From positions 1 to 38,619 of the forward strand of contig NZ_FMWO01000034.1 in assembly GCF_900103035.1 (NCBI RefSeq): a stretch of 38,619 nucleotides of DNA, read 5' to 3'. The stretch comes from Nitrosomonas mobilis (GTDB taxonomy: Bacteria; Pseudomonadota; Gammaproteobacteria; Burkholderiales; Nitrosomonadaceae). The notes beneath the pieces were generated by a model. That model saw nothing but the letters and a program-made list of their open reading frames with translations. It was not told where the DNA came from and searched no databases. Shown piece by piece: positions 1-6,351 of this stretch (within the stretch, counting starts at the first letter, position 1; the number at the start of each line of letters is the position of its first letter). The translations under genes were made by a program, and so were the position numbers.

Positions 1-860
1 AAATCAAAACGGCGATTGAAGCGATAGGAGAATTCTGCAAGATAGCGCTGTGCATACTTGGCGTGATTGAATGCATGGTAGGTTCCGCTGAAGGCAGTCT
101 TGAGATTGCCAAGAAGCGTATTGACCCAGCGAAACTCGGCACGCTGCACAGCAGATTTGCCACTTCCCACAATATGGCGCTCATGCTGCGCGGCTGTATG
201 CGTAACCGCCCCGAAACACCCCAAACCATCAGATACGACTCGTGCAGTAGATGACAGACATTCAGCCGACCACTGTTTGAGCGCTTCATATGTAAAACCC
301 GCTACGGGGGTCAAGCGTATATAAAGTGGCTTCCCCTCGCTGTTTGTTTGTATTGCCGCTACAAATGGCGTCTTACTTGCCGCGCCCCGCCCGCGCTTTC
401 CCGGCCTTTCACCTCCCAGATAAGCATCGTCAACCTCCACGCGTCCATCCAGACGGCGTTGCTCTTCGCGCAGCAGCATGGTCTGTAACAGCTTATGCTT
501 GATCGACCATGCCGTTTTGTAACTTACCCCCAGCTGACGTTTGAGTTCCAATGCACTGACCGCATTCTTGCTTTGCGTCATCAAGTAAATGGCCAGAAAC
601 CAGGTTCTTAGCGGTAATTTAGTATTTTCAAACACGGTGCCGACAATTGAAGAACATTGGTAGCCACAATCCAGGCATTCCCATAGCTTGCGGCCGTTAT
701 GGGTACAGGAATATCGCTCCCCATCGCAGCGCAGGCATCTCCAGCCATGTGGCCACCTCGCAGCAAACAATGCTGCTTCACATTGTGCTTCCGTGCCATA
801 TTGATGCAGAAATTCATGCAGTGACAGGCCTGCCTGAAACTGAATTTTATTCATCGCCAT
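1..860 (-). CDS. IS1595-family transposase, 3' end beyond the window
   Basis: The minus strand is open without a stop from the start region to base 1, about 286 codons. An N-terminal zinc ribbon is visible as two CxxC pairs (CLRC and CLDC). An ISXO2-like DDE nuclease core follows, with VDDAYLGG carrying the first Asp, SDG the second, and a downstream NTLLGNLK...GTYH segment. The family catalyses cut-and-paste or copy-paste transposition in the cytoplasm. Three in-frame ATGs (866, 860, 854) lie behind a strong GAGGAGG; 866 sits right against it, so 860 is preferred and 854 is possible. The C-terminal few tens of residues and the distal IS end lie outside the window, so the inverted repeats cannot be paired. 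It is a different lineage from the transposase at 1609-2577. Confidence 0.85.
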   Translation of the reverse strand, partial: MAMNKIQFQAGLSLHEFLHQYGTEAQCEAALFAARWPHGWRCLRCDGERYSCTHNGRKLWECLDCGYQCSSIVGTVFENTKLPLRTWFLAIYLMTQSKNAVSALELKRQLGVSYKTAWSIKHKLLQTMLLREEQRRLDGRVEVDDAYLGGERPGKRGRGAASKTPFVAAIQTNSEGKPLYIRLTPVAGFTYEALKQWSAECLSSTARVVSDGLGCFGAVTHTAAQHERHIVGSGKSAVQRAEFRWVNTLLGNLKTAFSGTYHAFNHAKYAQRYLAEFSYRFNRRFD

Positions 861-999
861 TGCCATCCTCCTCTGATTTTGCTACGTTTCTTCGCAATTT
901 ATAGATTTTACAAGATTTCTGAGAGAAGTAACTAATCAGGAAATACAATGAACCTGTGGTTATGATCATGATCAGAATAGAGCAGAAAACTATATGCAT
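847..999 (-). CDS. Possible 50-aa small membrane protein
   Basis: A 50-codon ORF begins MHIVFCSILIMIITTGSLY, a strongly hydrophobic helix, and ends in a basic then acidic tail (KLRRNVAKSEEDGNGDE). It overlaps the first codons of the neighbouring transposase by 14 bases. The ribosome-binding-site-like AAGGAAG near 1013-1019 fits better with another ATG at 1009, which opens a 25-codon frame; this ORF may therefore be the shifted continuation of that start, or chance. It is the third short hydrophobic ORF in a row on this strand. No family is recognised. Confidence 0.25.
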   Translation of the reverse strand: MHIVFCSILIMIITTGSLYFLISYFSQKSCKIYKLRRNVAKSEEDGNGDE

Positions 1000-1018
1000 A
1001 TTTAGTCATTTTACTTCC

Positions 1019-1248
1019 TTAATTAAAGATTACGGTGAGTGAGTAGGCTACTATCAAGGCTGCGACAACCTTCGGGTATTTTAGCAATGCGATTATCCCC
1101 ACGGTCAATGCAGTTATGCCTACCATTGAGTCGAGCATATAACCCCGGTCACCGATGAACCATGGAGATATCGCACGTAGTTTAGAGTGAATACCACAGT
1201 CCATATGATCATGAGTGTTCTTACGATACTACTAATTTTGACGTTCAT
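1019..1248 (-). pseudogene. Probable frameshifted small membrane-protein gene
   Basis: An ATG at 1248 has a clear leader (GGGGAGAAACAAAATG) and opens a 42-codon hydrophobic frame starting MNVKISSIVRTLMIIW, stopping at 1120. The adjacent -1 frame continues with another hydrophobic stretch (SMVGITALTVGIIALLKYP) to a stop at 1019. Joining the two near the GGGG run around 1147-1152 would give one protein of about 76 residues with two membrane helices. The simplest reading is a single-base loss in that run. The leader is nearly identical to that of the 64-aa ORF just upstream (1276-1470), which suggests one operon. Function is unknown. A sequencing error or two separate micro-ORFs remain possible. 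Confidence 0.35.
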
Positions 1249-1275
1249 TTTGTTTCTCCCCACGCTCAGTTAAAA

Positions 1276-1470
1276 TTATTGATCCCACCATATCCTGTAA
1301 TAGTCGTGCTGGTCTAAGTCGCGCTTCCTTCTTATAATTTTCAGATCCATCAGTAAGGCTATTGTAAATTGATAAGACCAATACGCCATGATGCCTGCTA
1401 TAGTCAAAAATATAATCGCTGCCACACCGTTCATTATCCAAACCACACCTGTTGCTAAAATTTCACTCAT
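1276..1470 (-). CDS. Small membrane protein of unknown function (64 aa)
   Basis: The ORF starts at an ATG preceded by AAGGAGAAACAAA, a good ribosome-binding site, and encodes 64 residues. Residues about 10-43 are strongly hydrophobic (one long or two short helices), followed by a charged tail containing RRKRDLDQHD, so the tail is probably cytoplasmic. It lies between two IS1595-family transposases and is followed 27 bases later by another small hydrophobic ORF with the same leader motif. No family is recognised. The reading-frame quality and leader argue that it is real, but its short length keeps confidence moderate. Confidence 0.5.
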   Translation of the reverse strand: MSEILATGVVWIMNGVAAIIFLTIAGIMAYWSYQFTIALLMDLKIIRRKRDLDQHDYYRIWWDQ

Positions 1471-1533
1471 TTTGTTTCTCCTTACTGTTATGTTGTATTT
1501 CGTGATGCGGCGTATGCGTATAGGAAAAATAAA

Positions 1534-2579
1534 GGCTATGTCTGCATTAAACGTTGGAACTACCTTTTTGTCGAATAGGCTGGAACATTAAGACTGGAGG
1601 GTATCGTTATGAAAGCCGCTGATTTTCGGGAGTGGTTGGAAAAGATATCGCAACTTAATCGTCGTCAAAAAGAACAGGCCAAACATTATCTGAGCGAGGC
1701 GAAGCCACAAGCTGTGGTTGTGAAATATCTTGAGGATTCTTTTGAGCCGAGTTGTCCGGCCTGCCAGGCGGATCGCCCTCATCGTTGGGGGCACCAGGCG
1801 GGGTTGCAACGTTTTCGCTGTTGCTTATGCAAGCACACATTCACGGCTATTTCGGGAACTCCTTTGGCCCGTCTGCGGCATAAGCAATGGTTGAATTACA
1901 GTGCAGCGTTGATTGAAGGTTTGACCGTGCGAGCTAGCGGCAGGCAATGCGGAATAGACAAAAACACCAGTTTTCGCTGGCGCCATCGGTTCCTGACTTT
2001 GCCGGCGGCTACTAAAGCCAACCACTTGCAAGGAATCATTGAGGCGGATGAGACCTTTTTTCACTCTTCCTGCAAAGGTCAACGTCACCTGAATCGTCCA
2101 CCGCGTAAACGCGGCAAGCAAATCCATGTACGTGGAACAGGCAAAGATCAGGTGCCGGTGTTGGTAGTACGCGACCGCTCTGGTGCAACAGCAGATTTCA
2201 TGTTGAATGCGCTTGATAAAAAGACAATTGAGCCGCCTTTGCGGGCTATCCTGGCAAAAGATGCCATTTTCTGTAGTGATGGCGCTGCCGTCTACCGGTC
2301 TGTGGCTCACAGCCTCGGAATTACCCATCGCCCCGTCAATCTCTCTGCTGGAATTCCAGTCATTGCTGGTGTTTACCATATCCAGAATGTTAATGCCTGC
2401 GACAGCAGACTTAAACAGTGGATGAAAAGATTTCATGGGGTCGCAGCCAAATACCTGGAAAATTACCTGGGCTGGCGTAGATGGCTGGAACGTTGGGGCG
2501 GGCACAACTCGCCAATCATTGGTCTCCAGGCCGCTCTCGGACGAGAAAATCAGTTTCAACTATTAATGCAGACATAGCC
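1534..2579 (+). mobile_element. Complete IS1595-family insertion sequence (1046 bp)
   Basis: The left end GGCTATGTCTGCATTAA (1534-1550) is repeated exactly in inverse orientation at the right end (2563-2579). The similarity continues imperfectly into a GTTG motif. A single transposase gene fills the element. The flanks are AT-rich (aaataaa on the left, its complement-like tttattt on the right) and show no clear 8-bp direct repeat, so a recent simple insertion cannot be demonstrated. A decayed copy of the same left end is present at 15000-15184. Confidence 0.85.
1609..2577 (+). CDS. IS1595-family transposase (322 aa)
   Basis: Full-length transposase. An N-terminal zinc ribbon is visible (CPAC near residue 48, CCLCK near 71), then a helix-turn-helix-like segment (GRQCGIDKNTSFRWRHRF). 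The ISXO2-like catalytic core has EADETFF for the first Asp, CSDGAA for the second, and the HIQNVNACDSRLKQWM stretch with the third polar residue. The ATG is 75 bases inside the left IS end behind a GGAGGG-like site. The stop codon lies inside the right inverted repeat, as is common in compact IS elements. The gene has no premature stop, so the element may be active. Confidence 0.9.
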   Translation: MKAADFREWLEKISQLNRRQKEQAKHYLSEAKPQAVVVKYLEDSFEPSCPACQADRPHRWGHQAGLQRFRCCLCKHTFTAISGTPLARLRHKQWLNYSAALIEGLTVRASGRQCGIDKNTSFRWRHRFLTLPAATKANHLQGIIEADETFFHSSCKGQRHLNRPPRKRGKQIHVRGTGKDQVPVLVVRDRSGATADFMLNALDKKTIEPPLRAILAKDAIFCSDGAAVYRSVAHSLGITHRPVNLSAGIPVIAGVYHIQNVNACDSRLKQWMKRFHGVAAKYLENYLGWRRWLERWGGHNSPIIGLQAALGRENQFQLLMQT

Positions 2580-2725
2580 ATTTATTTAGTACCTATCTCA
2601 GTGACTGGCGTTAAGTAGAACGAAGATTTTTTGTATACTCCTTTCACAGGAAGCTCTTTCGAGCCTGTCGTGGGTCGAACACCATATATTTCCACGAATG
2701 CTCCCACAGTGAGCAGATAACTGCC

Positions 2726-3565
2726 TCACTGATGATCGCTTCCCGCCTTGGCCAGTAGCTTATCAAGCATCCGCACCGGTAAAATACGTTTCAGCAGGCC
2801 AAACAAATGAGTTGGAAACGTGACATAGTAACGAGCGGACGGGTGATTGGCTTCAAGAGCGTGAATCACTTTCTGCAGCACGGCTTCCGGCGGCAAGGTA
2901 AACGGAACGGCGGCTCCTTTTTTGTTCAGGCGACTCTGCACAGCCAGGTACCGGTCTCTATGCACGCTTTTTTCAAAATCAATATAGTGTATAAGCGCTT
3001 GCATGGCGTTAGCGCGAAAGTTAGTTGCGATGGGACCGGGTTCGATCAGGCTGACGAAAATCTTTGTGCCGCGCAGTTCCAGACGCAAGGTATCGCTCAA
3101 TCCTTCCAGCGCAAATTTGGAAGCATTGTATGCCCCACGAAAAGGCATGGCAGCAAACCCTAGTACCGAACTGTTCTGAATGATGCGCCCATATCCTTGC
3201 CGGCGCATCACCGGCAGAATGAGATTGGTCAATTCAAGCCAGCCAAAAAAATTGGTTTCAAATTGCGCGCGGATCGCTTCGCGGCTCAAGTCCTCCACTG
3301 CCCCCGGCAATCCGTAGGCGCCGTTGTTAAATAATGCGTACAGCTTACCATCGGTACGTTGCAGCACTTCGGTAACCGCTTGGTGGATAGAAGTAGAATC
3401 GTTCAGGTCGAGACGGAGGCTTTCCAGCCCCTCGGATCGCAACATGCCGACGCTTTCTTCGCGACGTGCAGTTGCAAACACACGGTAACCGCGTGCATGC
3501 AATCCCTGGGCGACACAATAACCAATACCGCTGGAGCAGCCAGTAATCAATACTGATTTTTTCAT
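2726..3565 (-). CDS. Short-chain dehydrogenase/reductase, YbbO-like
   Basis: This 279-residue classical SDR has the NAD(P)-binding motif TGCSSGIG (residues 8-15), the NNGAYG motif near 80, a catalytic Ser in NSSVLG (about 132) and the YNASK catalytic pair Tyr146/Lys150. Such enzymes oxidise or reduce alcohols, aldehydes or ketones in the cytoplasm; the substrate cannot be read from the sequence. An Arg-rich region after the dinucleotide motif (ATARREE) is compatible with NADP(H). Its ATG overlaps the stop of the upstream hydrolase-OsmC gene by four bases (ATGA), implying translational coupling. A 7-bp inverted repeat (CAGTGAG/CTCACTG, 2707-2731) straddles its stop codon but lacks a U-tract. 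Confidence 0.85.
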   Translation of the reverse strand: MKKSVLITGCSSGIGYCVAQGLHARGYRVFATARREESVGMLRSEGLESLRLDLNDSTSIHQAVTEVLQRTDGKLYALFNNGAYGLPGAVEDLSREAIRAQFETNFFGWLELTNLILPVMRRQGYGRIIQNSSVLGFAAMPFRGAYNASKFALEGLSDTLRLELRGTKIFVSLIEPGPIATNFRANAMQALIHYIDFEKSVHRDRYLAVQSRLNKKGAAVPFTLPPEAVLQKVIHALEANHPSARYYVTFPTHLFGLLKRILPVRMLDKLLAKAGSDHQ

Positions 3566-4788
3566 AACGGATCTAATATACTGATAACACGCATTTTACC
3601 CGTCAATGTCTGATGAACCGGACAACGGTTAGCAATCTCCAGCATACGTTGCCGTTGCTTGTCATCCAGATCGCCCATGATGCGTATCGTGCGATCCAGC
3701 TGATCGATCATTCCTTCAGGGCTGTCGCAATCCTCACAATCTTTGGCGTGTATACGCTGATGCCTGACATGCGCCTCGACTTCCGTCACGGGCAGCGCCT
3801 TATGGCGAGCATACAGATTCAGGGTCATCACGGTGCAACCTGCCAGGGCGGCACATAGATGGGCATAGGGATCAGGCCCCAGATCCTGTCCTTTCATTGC
3901 TTCCGGCTCATCGGCAATCCAGTGATGTCTGCCTGCACGTACTCGACAAGTAAAACCATCCACCAAGCGACCATTGACAATTGCACCCTCAATTTCTTCA
4001 GCACTGTTGTCAGAAACATTTGCAAAGTCTGCCTTGTCCAGATAAAGATTCGCCCAGCTGACGATAACCTGTCCAGCATATTGTGCATCACGGCTATTAC
4101 TGAGAAGATGATCTGCCTGATTAAGACTGATGAAGCTTTTGGGATGTTTGGCAGCAATAAAAATGGCTTGCGCATTATCAATTGAGACAATGTTATCTAC
4201 TGGTGTATGCATGACAAGCAATGACGGTTTCATCAAAGCCAGCTGGGGCAGGATTTCCTGACTGCGAATATCTTCGATAAATTCTCGCGTTATTCGAAAC
4301 GGTCGTCCGCCCAGATTGACCCGCGCAGAACCATCCCGTTCGATTATCGCCAACTCATCCTGCATGTGGTGCAACACATGTTTTGCTTCTGCCGGTGCAT
4401 TGATCGTAACCACGGCGCGGCAACTTTCCAGTTGCATGGCGGCAGCCAGCACCGCCGTTCCTCCCAGCGAGTGCCCCACCAAGAGTTCTGGTGCGCGATA
4501 GTTTTCAGTCAGCCAGTCCGCGGCGGATAGTAGGTCGTCAATATTGGCCGAAAAATTGCTATCCGCCAAATTCCCATCACTTTCCCCCAATCCAGTGAAA
4601 TCAAACCGTAGAACAGCGATACCCTGCGCAGCCATGGCACGGCTGATATAGAACGCCGCCCGGATGCGCCGGGTGCAGGAAAAACAATGTGCAAACAGCG
4701 CAAAAGCACGGGGTGGCCCGCTGACAGGCAAATCAAGATTACCCGCCAGTTCCAGCCCTTGACGGTTAGTAAATTTTATTTCGCTCAT
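3562..4788 (-). CDS. Alpha/beta-hydrolase fused to OsmC-type peroxide-reducing domain
   Basis: A two-domain protein of 408 residues. Residues 1 to about 250 form an alpha/beta-hydrolase with nucleophile Ser107 in GHSLGG, probable acid Asp198 (TPVDN) and His227 (ADH). Residues about 265-408 form an OsmC/Ohr-like domain with the two expected reactive cysteines, Cys318 (LAGCTVMT) and Cys389 (NRCPVHQ). OsmC proteins reduce organic hydroperoxides; the hydrolase may release or detoxify acyl or ester compounds. The fusion occurs widely in proteobacteria. A CEDC motif (351-354) is an additional cysteine pair. It is coupled to a downstream SDR, suggesting joint processing of oxidised lipids or carbonyls. 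This role is inferred. Confidence 0.88.
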   Translation of the reverse strand: MSEIKFTNRQGLELAGNLDLPVSGPPRAFALFAHCFSCTRRIRAAFYISRAMAAQGIAVLRFDFTGLGESDGNLADSNFSANIDDLLSAADWLTENYRAPELLVGHSLGGTAVLAAAMQLESCRAVVTINAPAEAKHVLHHMQDELAIIERDGSARVNLGGRPFRITREFIEDIRSQEILPQLALMKPSLLVMHTPVDNIVSIDNAQAIFIAAKHPKSFISLNQADHLLSNSRDAQYAGQVIVSWANLYLDKADFANVSDNSAEEIEGAIVNGRLVDGFTCRVRAGRHHWIADEPEAMKGQDLGPDPYAHLCAALAGCTVMTLNLYARHKALPVTEVEAHVRHQRIHAKDCEDCDSPEGMIDQLDRTIRIMGDLDDKQRQRMLEIANRCPVHQTLTGKMRVISILDPL

Positions 4789-4880
4789 GATTCATAATCT
4801 CAATAGAATAGCCAATCAAGCATAATTCGGTGTAACGCCCAATTGACAGTAACATCAACGATTTCAGGATTATTATACGC

Positions 4881-5960
4881 ATGGAACTGATTAAAGACTG
4901 GTACCGCCGCTACTTCTCCGATCCGCAGATCATGACACTTGCGCTGCTGCTGATCTCTGGTTTTGTATTCATTCTTCTCTCAAGTGAGATTCTGGCTCCA
5001 CTTTATATCGCGATCATCCTCGCCTATTTATTGGAGGGACTAGTACGAAAAATACAGCATCCGGGAATGCCGAGGTTGGCTGCTGTCATCGCGGTTTTCA
5101 CCATCTTCATGCTGTTTTTGATCATTACCCTGTTTCTGCTGATCCCGAATCTATCGAGGCAAACAACCTTATTTCTGCAGGAGCTGCCCAAGATGATCAC
5201 CAGGGGAGAAAGCATGCTGATTGCGCTACCGGAATATTTTCCAGACATGTTTTCTGAAGCGCAGGTTACGGAATGGCTTGATCGTATCAAACAGGAAATC
5301 ATGCTGGCAGGACAGCATTTGCTGACCCGCACGGTATCCTCACTGGTCAGCCTCATCACTTTTATCATTTACGTCATTCTGGTGCCGTTCTTGGTCTTTT
5401 TCATGATGAAGGACAAGGAACGCATCGTAGATTGGGTAAGTCACCACCTGCCTCGCAACCGGGCACTCGCCAGCGCAATCTGGATTGATGTAGATCGTCA
5501 GATCGGTAATTACATTCGCGGCAAGTTTTTTGAAATTCTGATCATCTGGTTTGTCTGCTACATCACCTTTTCCTTATTTGGCCTCAACTATGCAACCTTG
5601 CTAAGTTTTCTGGTCGGACTATCAGTTATCATCCCCTATGTGGGGGCGGTCATCGTCACGATACCGATTGCCATTATCGCCTATTTTCAGTGGGGTATCG
5701 GTTCGGAATGGTCGTATCTGATGTTAACTTACCTGATCATCCAGGCACTTGATGCAAACGTACTGGTGCCGCTACTATTTTCTGAAGTGGTCGGGCTGCA
5801 TCCGGTTGCAATCATCATCGCTGTTCTATTCTTCGGCGGAATCTGGGGGGTAGGTGGTGTATTTTTTGCGATCCCACTCGCCACCCTTGTGCAGGCAATA
5901 TTAAAAGCTTGGCCAACTCGGCAGAAAGTTGCACAGATTGCCGAAAATGCTCGGAATTGA
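4881..5960 (+). CDS. AI-2E family transporter (PerM/YdiK type)
   Basis: 359-residue polytopic membrane protein of the AI-2 exporter/PerM superfamily. Hydrophobic segments lie at about 17-32, 35-52, 62-88 and 150-172, with several more in the C-terminal half. The typical motifs are an early ILAPLYIAIILAYLLEG stretch, PFLVFFMMKDKERI in the middle, GLSVIIPYVGA near residue 245, and HPVAIIIAVLFFGGIWGVGG near the end. Family members are linked to export of small molecules or sodium/proton exchange, but the substrate of this one is unknown. It stands alone, divergent from the hydrolase-OsmC gene with a 92-base gap, and a MITE-like repeat begins 62 bases after its stop. Confidence 0.85.
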   Translation: MELIKDWYRRYFSDPQIMTLALLLISGFVFILLSSEILAPLYIAIILAYLLEGLVRKIQHPGMPRLAAVIAVFTIFMLFLIITLFLLIPNLSRQTTLFLQELPKMITRGESMLIALPEYFPDMFSEAQVTEWLDRIKQEIMLAGQHLLTRTVSSLVSLITFIIYVILVPFLVFFMMKDKERIVDWVSHHLPRNRALASAIWIDVDRQIGNYIRGKFFEILIIWFVCYITFSLFGLNYATLLSFLVGLSVIIPYVGAVIVTIPIAIIAYFQWGIGSEWSYLMLTYLIIQALDANVLVPLLFSEVVGLHPVAIIIAVLFFGGIWGVGGVFFAIPLATLVQAILKAWPTRQKVAQIAENARN

Positions 5961-6022
5961 ATGCTGTCGCCACATGCAAACCACTTTTCCGATACCAAAT
6001 ATGCTCATCCAGAATACCTGTA

Positions 6023-6202
6023 GGGCCCCTCTAAAAACCCACATTTGCGAGCATCCCCTTCGGGGGTTGCCTGCTTACCCCGTCTCGTCACAACACTGTG
6101 TTGCTTATAAAAAATATTTCCTTATATATCAATTGTATGATGCACCAACATTTTTTATTCGCGCCCAGCCTTGTTTAGAACTCTAAATTCTTAGAGGCGC
6201 CC
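6023..6202 (+). repeat. MITE-like repeat family 1, copy A (180 bp)
   Basis: Non-coding 180-bp element with terminal inverted repeats: the left end begins GGGCCCCTCTAAAAA and the right end ends TTCTTAGAGGCGCCC. The core holds a CCCC-TTCG-GGGG hairpin followed by TTGCCTGCTTACCCCGTC. It aligns without gaps along its whole length with the copy at 18697-18876, and in inverse orientation with 16339-16522. TGTA lies immediately on both sides (6019-6022 and 6203-6206), which is compatible with a 4-bp (or CTGTA, 5-bp) target duplication. It encodes no protein. Confidence 0.85.
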
Positions 6203-6272
6203 TGTAATCAATAACCTGATATGAATTAAAATACTCTGTCAGAAAATCAGCCAGCCAGACAACATTCATAAC

Positions 6273-6300
6273 TTGACAGCAATCTATTCTGCGGTAGTGT
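6273..6300 (+). promoter_or_regulatory. Weak candidate sigma-70 promoter for fadE-like operon
   Basis: A perfect -35 hexamer TTGACA (6273-6278) is followed after 16 bases by TAGTGT, a poor -10. It lies 52 bases upstream of the acyl-CoA dehydrogenase ATG. The -10 matches the consensus at only three positions, so the call is tentative. Confidence 0.25.
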
Positions 6301-6351
6301 AGTCAATAGAAGGTAAAGAATCACCCCTAAAAAATTTGTGGAGCAACAGTC

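Noticed and set aside
608..817. 69-codon minus-strand ORF starting MNFCINMARKH
   Set aside because: It is a shifted frame inside the IS1595-family transposase at 1-860, which is open throughout and has the family motifs.
1825..2559. 244-codon minus-strand ORF
   Set aside because: It lies fully antisense to the IS1595 transposase, which has clear zinc-ribbon and DDE motifs.
2707..2731. Rho-independent terminator of the SDR gene
   Set aside because: The 7-bp stem overlaps the stop codon and no T-run follows on the minus strand.
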